The position numbers and the translations under genes are program-made. A stretch of DNA of 11,085 nt from Polaromonas sp. Lineage in GTDB: Bacteria > Pseudomonadota > Gammaproteobacteria > Burkholderiales > Burkholderiaceae_C. Of the stretch, positions 1 to 6,469 are shown in pieces (positions within the stretch are counted from its first letter, which is position 1; each line of letters begins with the position of its first letter). The DNA lies in NCBI GenBank assembly GCA_013205645.1, contig JABMMH010000336.1:1-11085 (forward strand), written 5' to 3'. The notes beneath the pieces were generated by a model. That model was not told the origin of the DNA. It ran no database searches and saw only the letters and a list, made by a program, of their open reading frames with translations.

Positions 1-1
1 C

Positions 2-904
2 AAAACGGCCCGCAAAGGCATCATCCTCGCCGGCGGCTCCGGCAGCCGGCTGCACCCGGCCACGCTGGCCATGAGCAAGCAACTGCTGCCGGTCTACGAC
101 AAGCCGATGATTTATTACCCGCTCAGCACCTTGATGCTGGGCGGGATTCAAGACGTGTTGATCATCAGTACGCCGCAAGACACGCCGCGTTTTGAGCAGC
201 TGCTGGGCGACGGCAGCCAGTGGGGGATGAACCTGCAATACGCCGTTCAGCCCAGCCCGGACGGCTTGGCACAAGCTTTCTTGATTGGTGAAAAATTTCT
301 AAACGGTGCACCCAGTGCGCTGGTCTTGGGTGACAACATCTTTCACGGCCACGACTTCACGATCTTGCTCGCCGAGGCTGACGCGCAAACCTCGGGCGCG
401 ACGGTGTTTGCCTACCATGTGCAAGACCCAGAGCGCTACGGCGTGGTCGTCTTCAACGCCCTAGGTCAAGCCAGCAGCATCGAAGAAAAGCCGCTCAAAC
501 CGCAGAGCAACTACGCCGTCACCGGCCTGTATTTTTATGACAATCAGGTGGTCGATATCGCCAAGGCTGTGAAGCCAAGCGGTCGCGGCGAGTTGGAGAT
601 CACCGCTGTGAATCAAGCGTACCTGGACATGGGTCAGCTCAACGTGCAGATCATGCAGCGCGGCTACGCTTGGCTAGACACCGGCACCCATGACAGTCTG
701 CTGGACGCTGGTCAGTTCATCGCCACGCTGGAGCGCCGGCAAGGGCTGAAGATCGCTTGCCTCGAAGAAATCGCTTGGCGCAACGGCTTCATCACCACCG
801 AGCAATTCGAAAAGCTGGCCCAGCCGCTGTCTAAAAACGGCTACGGGCAGTACATGCTGCGGTTGCTGAAAGAAGAGATACGCGTCACCAGCGGGCCCGT
901 ATGA
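2..904 (+). CDS. rfbA: Glucose-1-phosphate thymidylyltransferase RfbA/RmlA (5' partial)
   Basis: This enzyme joins dTTP and glucose-1-phosphate to dTDP-glucose, the first step of dTDP-L-rhamnose synthesis in the cytoplasm. The reading frame is open from base 2, before the first ATG at 71. That upstream part encodes the nucleotide-binding loop LAGGSGSRLHP, so the ATG at 71 is internal and the true start lies just left of the window, probably only a few codons away. Other family marks are SKQLLPVYDKPMIYYPLS, STPQDTPRF, QPSPDGLAQAF, the metal-binding LGDN and WLDTGTHDSLL, and the C-terminal KNGYGQY. One small oddity is GSGSR where most relatives have GSGTR, a conservative change. The stop overlaps the rfbC start in ATGA, implying translational coupling. 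Family assignment is very secure. Confidence 0.96.
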   Translation, partial: KTARKGIILAGGSGSRLHPATLAMSKQLLPVYDKPMIYYPLSTLMLGGIQDVLIISTPQDTPRFEQLLGDGSQWGMNLQYAVQPSPDGLAQAFLIGEKFLNGAPSALVLGDNIFHGHDFTILLAEADAQTSGATVFAYHVQDPERYGVVVFNALGQASSIEEKPLKPQSNYAVTGLYFYDNQVVDIAKAVKPSGRGELEITAVNQAYLDMGQLNVQIMQRGYAWLDTGTHDSLLDAGQFIATLERRQGLKIACLEEIAWRNGFITTEQFEKLAQPLSKNGYGQYMLRLLKEEIRVTSGPV

Positions 905-1440
905 AAACCACTCTCACCGCCATCCCCGGCGTACTCATCATCGAACCCAAAGTCTTCGGCGACGCACGCGGTTTCTTCTTTGAGAGCTTCAACCAAAAAG
1001 CTTTCAATGACGCCACAGGCACAGACCATCAGTTCGTCCAGGACAACCACAGCCGCAGCGGCAAAGGCGTTCTGCGGGGTCTGCACTACCAAGTCAACAA
1101 GCCGCAGGGCAAGTTGGTGCGCGTGGTGAGCGGCGCGGTGTTTGATGTCGCCGTCGACATCCGTCCAGATTCCCAAGCTTTTGGCCGCTGGGTCGGCGTT
1201 GAGCTCACTGAAGACAACCACAAGCAGATGTGGGTGCCGCCCGGCCTCGCGCACGGGTTCTTGGTGCTGAGCGACAGAGCTGACTTTTTGTACAAAACCA
1301 CCGACTACTACGCGCCCGAGTTTGAGCGTTGTATTGCCTGGGACGATCCAGCCGTTGGCATTGAGTGGCCGCTTGAGGGTCTTCAGCCCAAGCTTTCGGC
1401 CAAAGACCTTCAAGGCCAACTCCTCAGCGCGCTAGGCTGA
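901..1440 (+). CDS. rfbC: dTDP-4-dehydrorhamnose 3,5-epimerase RfbC/RmlC
   Basis: RmlC epimerises dTDP-4-keto-6-deoxyglucose at C3 and C5, the third step to dTDP-L-rhamnose. The protein is 179 residues, normal for this cupin family. It shows the substrate-binding FFFESF region near residues 25-30, QDNHSRS near 47-53, and GVLRGLHYQ with the expected catalytic His62. Also present are PQGKLVRVVSG, the cupin strand WVPPGLAHGF at 111-120 and FLYKTTDYY at 129-137, which carries the conserved tyrosine. The IAWDDP segment near 145-150 completes the family pattern. The ATG overlaps the rfbA stop by four bases, which fixes the start. The common gene order is rfbB-rfbD-rfbA-rfbC, so rfbB and rfbD probably lie to the left of the window. 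Confidence 0.96.
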   Translation: MKTTLTAIPGVLIIEPKVFGDARGFFFESFNQKAFNDATGTDHQFVQDNHSRSGKGVLRGLHYQVNKPQGKLVRVVSGAVFDVAVDIRPDSQAFGRWVGVELTEDNHKQMWVPPGLAHGFLVLSDRADFLYKTTDYYAPEFERCIAWDDPAVGIEWPLEGLQPKLSAKDLQGQLLSALG

Positions 1441-1446
1441 GCCCAA

Positions 1447-1944
1447 GTGTTCAACTGGTACCTCGTTTACAGCAAACCTCGCCAAGAGCTGTGTTCGCTT
1501 GAGAATCTCGAACGACAAGGCTTCGAGTGCTTCTTGCCGCTCATTTCCGTCGAAAAACTCCGCCGCAAGGTGATCGTGGTTGTTCAAGAACCACTCTTCC
1601 CGCGCTACCTCTTCATCCGGCTAGACGCCAGCCAAGAGGGCCGGAGCTGGAACCCGATCCGCTCGACCACCGGGGTCAGCCTGCTGGTCACCTTCGGCCA
1701 AGTGCCCGCCAAAGTTGATGACCAACTGGTGGAGATCATTCGCTCCACGGTGAGTGACGCCAGCGTCCGGCAGCGCCACTTTGAACCAGGCGAACTCGTC
1801 CGCATCAACGACGGGCCCTTTGCCGGGCTCGAAGCGGTCTACCAGATGCCCGACGGCGAGGCCCGCGTCATGGTGCTGATTGACATCCTCAGCAAGAAGG
1901 TCAGTCTGTCGATCGAGCCGCCCAGCCTCAGTAAGATCGGCTAA
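1447..1944 (+). CDS. rfaH: Transcription antitermination factor RfaH (NusG paralogue)
   Basis: RfaH binds RNA polymerase paused at ops elements, suppresses termination and recruits ribosomes in long operons for LPS, O-antigen or capsule. The 165-residue protein closely parallels E. coli RfaH (162). The N-terminal NGN domain (about 1-100) carries WYLVYSKPRQ, LERQGFECFLP, EPLFPRYLF at 48-56 and RSTTGV at 72-77. The C-terminal KOW domain (about 113-160) carries PGELVRINDGPFAGLEA and PDGEAR at 135-140. These match RfaH better than general NusG. The start is GTG: an in-frame stop (that of rfbC) lies only six bases upstream and no ATG is available. The six-base gap to rfbC places it in the rhamnose operon, whereas E. 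coli rfaH is unlinked to its targets. No ops-like GGCGGTAG element was seen nearby. Confidence 0.93.
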   Translation: MFNWYLVYSKPRQELCSLENLERQGFECFLPLISVEKLRRKVIVVVQEPLFPRYLFIRLDASQEGRSWNPIRSTTGVSLLVTFGQVPAKVDDQLVEIIRSTVSDASVRQRHFEPGELVRINDGPFAGLEAVYQMPDGEARVMVLIDILSKKVSLSIEPPSLSKIG

Positions 1945-1993
1945 AGCTCGCCAAACGATCAAGTCACACTCAAAAAAATTAACCTTTCAAACA

Positions 1994-3862
1994 ATGCACG
2001 CAAAAATATTGGCTTGGCACCGGACTGCTAAGGGCTTGGTCGTCATGGCCTTGGACATTGTTTTGTCGTTGGTCGCAACCTCTTTGGCTTTTTCCCTTCG
2101 GTTGGACTCTTTGCATTGGCCTGAAGGCTCGCAGTGGTGGGTCTATGCGCTGGCGCCGGCTTTGGCATTGCCGGTGTTCATCCGCTTTGGTTTGTACCGC
2201 GCCATCTTTCGCTACACCGGACAAGCGGCTTTGGCCGCGACGACCAAGGCCGTTGGTGTTTATGGGGTTTTGCTGTTTGCGGTGTTGCTGTTTGTCGGCT
2301 GGCCAGGCGTGCCGCGCAGCTTGGGCGTGTTGCAGCCTTTGCTGTTTTTGATGCTGGTGGGGGGGAGTCGGGCCGCTGCACGGTTTTGGTTGTTAAACCA
2401 AGAGCAACAACGGCAACCGAGTGGCCGTTTGCTCATTTATGGCGCGGGCACGGCAGGCGTGCAAACGGCTGCCGCCATGGGTATCTCTGGTCAGTTCAAA
2501 CTCTTGGGTTTCATTGACGACGACGCCCACAAAGTGGGGCGCAGCGTCAATGGCGTGCAGGTTTATGCGCAAGCCGAAGCCGCTGCCTTGGTCGAAACAA
2601 TGGCGGTGACGGATATTTTGTTGGCGGTGCCCAGTGCCACACGCGGCCGGCGCAAAGCCATCATTGAGGCCTTGCGAGCCTTGCCCGTGCATATTCGCAC
2701 CTTGCCCGCTTTGGGCGACTTGGCCAGCGGCCGCGTCACGGTGCAAGACTTCAAAGACTTGGATATTGAAGACCTGCTGGGGCGTGACCCGGTGCCGCCA
2801 AACACCGAGTTATTGGCCCGTAAATTGGCGGGCAAGGTGGTGCTGGTGAGCGGGGCGGGTGGCAGTATTGGCAGCGAGTTGTGCCGGCAGATCTTGGCTG
2901 AAAAACCGCGTCAACTGCTGCTGCTCGACCACAACGAGTTTGGGCTGTACAGCATCCACCAAGAGTTGCAGGCGCTCTGCGTGGCCGGCAACTTGGCAGT
3001 CGAGCTGCATCCCCTGCTGGGCAGTGTGGCGCAGGTGCGGCGCCTGCAAGAAATTTGCGGCGCTTACCGGCCCAACGTGGTCTATCACGCTGCTGCTTAC
3101 AAGCATGTGCCGCTGGTTGAGAGCAATCCGGCGGAGGGCGTTTACAACAACGTTTTTGGCACGCTGAACATGGCGCTGGCGGCGCGTGACTGCGGTGCAT
3201 CGCATTTTGTCTTGGTGTCGACAGACAAAGCCGTGCGGCCGACCAATGTCATGGGCGCTACCAAACGCATGGCTGAGTTGGTGCTGCAAAGCTTGGCCAA
3301 TCAAACGAGCGAAGGCCTCACTACGTTTTGCATGGTGCGCTTTGGCAATGTGCTGGGTTCAAGCGGCAGTGTGGTGCCGCTGTTTCGCCAGCAGTTGGCG
3401 CAAGGCGGGCCGATCACCGTGACGCACGCAGAAGTCACCCGTTACTTCATGACCATTCCCGAGGCCGCGCAGCTGGTGTTGCAAGCCGGTGCCATGGCAA
3501 CAGGCGGCGACGTGTTTGTGCTCGACATGGGTGAGCCGGTGAAGATTCTCGACCTCGCGCAGCGCATGGTTGAACTCTCCGGCCTGCGCGTGCGCAACGC
3601 TGAGCAACCCGATGGCGACATTGAGATTGTGGTGACAGGCTTGCGCCCAGGTGAAAAGCTTTATGAAGAATTGCTGATTGGCGACAACCCGACGCCAACC
3701 GCCCACCCGCGCATCATGAAAGCCCACGAAGACTGCCTGAGCTGGGACGCGTTGACAGCGCAACTCAACACCCTCAAAAAGGCAACGGCAGACGGGGACG
3801 TAGACGCCATGAAAGCCGTGTTGACGGTTTGCGTGCAGGGCTATGGGCCGGCGGTGATGTGA
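1994..3862 (+). CDS. Membrane-anchored UDP-GlcNAc 4,6-dehydratase-like protein (WbpM/PglF/CapD family)
   Basis: Members of this family convert UDP-GlcNAc to a 4-keto-6-deoxy sugar at the inner membrane, feeding O-antigen, capsule or glycan synthesis. The 622-residue protein has four N-terminal hydrophobic segments (about 14-37, 50-68, 86-104, 112-128). A first Rossmann-like domain has GAGTAG at 150-155, and a C-terminal SDR dehydratase domain has GAGGSIG at 287-293. The active-site segment STDKAVRPTNVMGATK (409-424) has Met420 where ordinary SDRs have Tyr, as is characteristic of large C6-dehydratases. GLRPGEKLYEELL lies near the C-terminus. I chose ATG 1994 because it gives the family's short N-terminus before the first membrane segment. 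Its ribosome binding site is poor, ATG 2045 is an alternative, and an earlier ATG at 1880 would overlap rfaH. The first third uses many TTG leucine codons and is less GC-rich than its neighbours. The substrate is inferred. Confidence 0.9.
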   Translation: MHAKILAWHRTAKGLVVMALDIVLSLVATSLAFSLRLDSLHWPEGSQWWVYALAPALALPVFIRFGLYRAIFRYTGQAALAATTKAVGVYGVLLFAVLLFVGWPGVPRSLGVLQPLLFLMLVGGSRAAARFWLLNQEQQRQPSGRLLIYGAGTAGVQTAAAMGISGQFKLLGFIDDDAHKVGRSVNGVQVYAQAEAAALVETMAVTDILLAVPSATRGRRKAIIEALRALPVHIRTLPALGDLASGRVTVQDFKDLDIEDLLGRDPVPPNTELLARKLAGKVVLVSGAGGSIGSELCRQILAEKPRQLLLLDHNEFGLYSIHQELQALCVAGNLAVELHPLLGSVAQVRRLQEICGAYRPNVVYHAAAYKHVPLVESNPAEGVYNNVFGTLNMALAARDCGASHFVLVSTDKAVRPTNVMGATKRMAELVLQSLANQTSEGLTTFCMVRFGNVLGSSGSVVPLFRQQLAQGGPITVTHAEVTRYFMTIPEAAQLVLQAGAMATGGDVFVLDMGEPVKILDLAQRMVELSGLRVRNAEQPDGDIEIVVTGLRPGEKLYEELLIGDNPTPTAHPRIMKAHEDCLSWDALTAQLNTLKKATADGDVDAMKAVLTVCVQGYGPAVM

Positions 3863-3962
3863 GGTCTTGCCGACGTGGCATCCGCTCTGCGGCACAATTC
3901 ACGTTCTACGCGTTCAACAATGCATTCAGCAACGCACGCCTCAATCCACTGACCGGAACTCC
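3863..3962 (+). promoter_or_regulatory. Probable argB leader/promoter region
   Basis: This 100-base gap separates the polysaccharide genes from argB, which is functionally unrelated, so a promoter is expected here. CACAAT at 3893-3898 is a possible -10 element. The nearest -35-like hexamer, TTGCCG at 3867-3872, is 20 bases away, which is too far for a good sigma-70 promoter. No terminator for the upstream operon is visible. The assignment rests mostly on context. Confidence 0.25.
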
Positions 3963-4859
3963 ATGACCGATCCCGACCTCTCTCACGTTGGCCCGCGCGA
4001 CAAGGCCGAAATCCTGGCGCAGGCGCTGCCTTACATCCGCCAGTTTCACGGCAAAACGTTGGTCATCAAATACGGCGGCAACGCCATGACGGACCCGGCC
4101 TTGCAGGCCGACTTTGCCGAAGACGTGGTGCTGCTCAAGCTGGTCGGCATGAACCCGGTGGTGGTGCACGGCGGCGGACCGCAAATTGAAGCCGCGCTGA
4201 ACCGCTTGGGCAAAAAAGGCGAGTTCATTCAAGGCATGCGCGTCACCGACGATGAAACCATGGAAGTCGTCGAGTGGGTGCTGGCCGGTCAAGTGCAGCA
4301 AGACATCGTCGGCTTGATCAACCAAGCGGGCGGCAAGGCGGTCGGCTTGACCGGCCGCGACGGCGGCATGATCCGCGCGAAAAAGCTCAACATGAGCGAC
4401 CGTGACGACCCCGCAAAATTGCACGACATTGGCTTTGTCGGCGACATCCTGTCAATCGACCCAAGCGTGGTCAAGGCGCTGCAAGACGACCAGTTCATTC
4501 CCGTCATCAGCCCGATTGGCTTTGGTGAAAACAACGAAAGCTACAACATCAACGCCGACGTCGTCGCCGGCAAATTAGCGATTGTGCTGCAGGCTGAAAA
4601 GCTGGTGCTGTTGACCAACACGCCCGGCGTGCTGGACAAATCAGGCAAGTTGTTGACCGACTTGTCGGCCCGTGAAATCGATGAGCTGTTCGCCGACGGC
4701 ACCATCTCTGGCGGCATGTTGCCGAAGATTGAAGGCGCGCTGGACGCCGCCAAGAGCGGCGTCAATTCAGTGCACATTATTGACGGCCGCGTGCCGCACG
4801 CCATGCTGTTAGAGATCCTGACCGACCAAGCCTACGGCACCATGATCCGTTCGCACTAA
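3963..4859 (+). CDS. argB: Acetylglutamate kinase ArgB (arginine-sensitive type)
   Basis: ArgB phosphorylates N-acetyl-L-glutamate with ATP, the second step of arginine synthesis. The 298-residue protein has the amino-acid kinase fold. It shows TLVIKYGGNAM with Lys36, VVVHGGGPQI ending at 75, GMRVTDDETM, GLTGRDGGMI, ESYNINADVVAGK, LLTNTPGVLD and GGMLPKIEGALDA. The helical N-terminal stretch AEILAQALPYIRQFHGK before the kinase core is the feature of hexameric, arginine-inhibited enzymes such as that of Pseudomonas aeruginosa, so feedback inhibition by arginine is likely (inference from family). ATG 3963 is the start because it matches family N-termini. It has only a weak GGA ribosome binding site at 3955-3957. 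An open frame extends upstream to a TTG, but that part has no family resemblance. slmA follows after 13 bases. Confidence 0.97.
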   Translation: MTDPDLSHVGPRDKAEILAQALPYIRQFHGKTLVIKYGGNAMTDPALQADFAEDVVLLKLVGMNPVVVHGGGPQIEAALNRLGKKGEFIQGMRVTDDETMEVVEWVLAGQVQQDIVGLINQAGGKAVGLTGRDGGMIRAKKLNMSDRDDPAKLHDIGFVGDILSIDPSVVKALQDDQFIPVISPIGFGENNESYNINADVVAGKLAIVLQAEKLVLLTNTPGVLDKSGKLLTDLSAREIDELFADGTISGGMLPKIEGALDAAKSGVNSVHIIDGRVPHAMLLEILTDQAYGTMIRSH

Positions 4860-4872
4860 ATCCAGGCAGTCC

Positions 4873-5481
4873 ATGGCCGACATTGACGAGATCTCCCCAC
4901 GCAAGCGGCCCAAGCCTGGCGAGCGGCGCGTGCAAATCTTGCAGGCGCTGGCCGGCATGTTGGAGCAACCTGGTGCGGAGCGCATCACCACCTCGGCACT
5001 GGCTGCCAAACTCGAAGTGAGTGAGGCCGCGCTGTACCGCCACTTCGCCAGCAAGGCGCAGATGTTTGAAGGCCTGATCGACTTCATCGAGCAGTCGGTT
5101 TTCACGTTGGTGAATCAAATCGTTGAACGCGAAACCGTGCATGCCGTGCGCGTTCGCAAGCTGGTGACCATGGTGTTGCAGTTCGCCGAAAAAAATCCAG
5201 GCATGACGCGCGTCATGGCCGGTGACGCGCTGGTCTTTGAAAACGAGCGCCTGCAAGAACGCATGAACCAGTTCTTTGACAAGTTAGAGACCACCATCAA
5301 GCAAAGCCTGCGCGAAGCCGCTGCATTGGACAGCGCCACCACGCCCACCGTCGACGCACAAGTACACGCCTCTGTCGTCACGGCTTTCATGATCGGTCGG
5401 CTGCAGCGTTTTTCGCGCTCTGGCTTCAAGCGCTTGCCGTCTGAGCATCTGGACGCGAGTTTGGCACTGGTGCTCAACTAA
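4873..5481 (+). CDS. slmA: Nucleoid occlusion factor SlmA homologue (TetR fold)
   Basis: In E. coli SlmA binds specific chromosomal sites and blocks FtsZ polymerisation over the nucleoid. This 202-residue protein has a TetR-type helix-turn-helix at about 38-61, with RITTSALAAKLEVSEAALYRHF almost matching E. coli, followed by SKAQMFEGLIDFIE. The all-helical C-terminal domain contains EKNPGMTRVMAGDALVFE and RLQERMNQFF, again colinear with SlmA rather than with generic TetR repressors. The N-terminus is about six residues longer and basic (PRKRPKPGERR). The ATG follows argB by 13 bases with AGG at 4864-4866 as ribosome binding site, so the two are probably cotranscribed. Some positions that I recall being linked to FtsZ binding in E. 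coli differ (Leu79, Gln103 and Lys107 here), so division control is plausible but unproven. Confidence 0.88.
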   Translation: MADIDEISPRKRPKPGERRVQILQALAGMLEQPGAERITTSALAAKLEVSEAALYRHFASKAQMFEGLIDFIEQSVFTLVNQIVERETVHAVRVRKLVTMVLQFAEKNPGMTRVMAGDALVFENERLQERMNQFFDKLETTIKQSLREAAALDSATTPTVDAQVHASVVTAFMIGRLQRFSRSGFKRLPSEHLDASLALVLN

Positions 5482-5500
5482 GTTTCGAAAACCACAGAAA

Positions 5501-5509
5501 AAGGAAGAG
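5501..5509 (+). promoter_or_regulatory. Strong ribosome binding site for the FAH-family gene
   Basis: The purine-rich AAGGAAGAG ends two bases before the ATG at 5512, with its AGGA core at a workable distance. It is the clearest Shine-Dalgarno site in the window and fixes the start of the downstream gene. It suggests strong translation compared with argB and slmA. Confidence 0.7.
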
Positions 5510-5511
5510 AC

Positions 5512-6360
5512 ATGAAACTCGTTCGTTATGGCAACCCCGGCAAAGAAAAACCCGGCCTGATCGATGCCGATGGCAAGCTGCGTGACCTGAGCGGCGTCAT
5601 CAAAGACATCGGCCCAGAGCAACTCAGTGATGCCGCGCTGGCCAAGCTGCGCCGACTGAAAACGGCCAACCTGCCTTTGGTCCGTGGTAAGCCGCGCATC
5701 GGCTGCCCGGTCACGGGCGTCGGCAAGTTCGTCGCCATTGGCCTGAACTACGCGGACCACGCCGCTGAGGCCGGCATGCCGATTCCGAAAGAGCCGATTG
5801 TTTTCATGAAGGTGCCTTCTTGCATTCAGGGCCCGAACGATCCGGTCATGCTGCCTAAAAACTCGGTCAAGACCGACTGGGAGGTCGAGCTGGGCATCGT
5901 CATTGGAACGCGTGCACGCTATGTGTCGCAAAAAGATGCGCTGACTTTTGTCGCTGGTTACTGCACCATCAACGACGTCAGCGAGCGCGAATTCCAGATC
6001 GAGCGCGGCGGTACATGGGACAAGGGCAAATGCTGCGACACCTTTGGCCCGATCGGCCCTTGGCTGGTCACGCGTGACGACGTGCCGAATCCGCAAAAGC
6101 TGGATATGTGGCTAGAAGTCAACGGCAAGCGCATGCAAACTGGTTCGACCAAGACTATGATTTTCAGCGCGGCCAAGATCGTCAGCTACGTCAGCCAGTT
6201 CATGACGCTGGAGCCCGGCGATGTTATTTGTACCGGCACGCCCCCCGGCGTTGGCATGGGCATGAAGCCGCCAACGTACCTGAAAAAAGGCGACGTGGTG
6301 ACGCTCGGCATCGAGGGCTTGGGCGAACAAAGCCAGACCATCGTGCCGTTCAAACTTTGA
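5512..6360 (+). CDS. Fumarylacetoacetate hydrolase (FAH) family protein
   Basis: FAH-fold enzymes cleave or rearrange beta-diketo or 2-keto acids with a bound Mg2+ or Mn2+. Examples are fumarylpyruvate hydrolase, 2-hydroxyhepta-2,4-diene-1,7-dioate isomerase and 2,4-diketo-3-deoxy-L-fuconate hydrolase. The 282-residue protein has a small N-terminal region (1-65) and then the catalytic domain. IGLNYADHAAEAG at about 76-88 carries the likely catalytic His83. DWEVELGIVIG gives metal ligands Glu124 and Glu126, and NDVSERE gives Asp155. GDVICTGTPPGVGMGM lies near the C-terminus. All expected ligands are present, so it should be active. The exact substrate cannot be told from sequence, and names such as ureidoglycolate lyase often given to this group would be guesses. 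It starts 30 bases after slmA and precedes two acyl-CoA enzymes. Confidence 0.92.
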   Translation: MKLVRYGNPGKEKPGLIDADGKLRDLSGVIKDIGPEQLSDAALAKLRRLKTANLPLVRGKPRIGCPVTGVGKFVAIGLNYADHAAEAGMPIPKEPIVFMKVPSCIQGPNDPVMLPKNSVKTDWEVELGIVIGTRARYVSQKDALTFVAGYCTINDVSEREFQIERGGTWDKGKCCDTFGPIGPWLVTRDDVPNPQKLDMWLEVNGKRMQTGSTKTMIFSAAKIVSYVSQFMTLEPGDVICTGTPPGVGMGMKPPTYLKKGDVVTLGIEGLGEQSQTIVPFKL

Positions 6361-6378
6361 TCGGTTAAATTTAGAGGG

Positions 6379-6452
6379 ATCGGCCAGGGGCTGGCCTCCT
6401 ACAGGGGCAGAGATGCCTGCGTTCCTTGTAGGAGCCGAGCCCTCTCGGCGAT
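6379..6452. repeat. REPIN-like pair of inverted REP sequences
   Basis: Two similar imperfect palindromes face each other in the gap between the FAH and acyl-CoA dehydrogenase genes. The right copy (6427-6452) reads TGTAGGAG, then a hairpin CCGAG-CCCT-CTCGG, then CGAT. The left copy (6379-6403), read on the minus strand, is TGTAGGAG, then GCCAG-CCC-CTGGC, then CGAT. The shared TGTAGGAG head, GC-rich hairpin and CGAT tail are those of REP elements known from Pseudomonas and relatives, which are spread by REP-associated tyrosine transposases. The two copies, 23 bases apart, can also pair with each other into one long hairpin. An ATG at 6413 falls in the loop and should not be used as a gene start. 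Confidence 0.8.
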
Positions 6453-6469
6453 TTGCACAAAGATTCAAC

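Noticed and set aside
841..1419. Long minus-strand open frame opposite rfbC (192 codons)
   Set aside because: It lies wholly opposite rfbA/rfbC, which have strong family matches, and its own translation shows no recognisable motif. It is a shadow caused by GC-biased codon use.
3919..3926. AATGCATT palindrome in the argB leader as an ArgR-like operator
   Set aside because: It is only eight bases, has no second box at helical spacing, and such palindromes arise often by chance.
3867..3962. In-frame upstream extension of argB from TTG 3867
   Set aside because: The added 32 residues look like translated intergenic DNA, and ArgB homologues begin at the position of ATG 3963.
5017..5026. GTGAGTGAGG inside slmA as a possible SlmA-binding site
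   Set aside because: Only the left half resembles GTGAGTACTCAC, there is no palindrome, and the bases encode the conserved VSEA of the DNA-binding helix.
5284..6096. Long minus-strand open frame opposite slmA and the FAH gene (270 codons)
   Set aside because: It crosses two well-supported genes and their intergenic gap and has no recognisable domain.
6413..6469. N-terminal extension of the acyl-CoA dehydrogenase from ATG 6413
   Set aside because: It lies within the REPIN loop and right REP arm and encodes residues with no family resemblance. The typical family N-terminus begins at ATG 6470.
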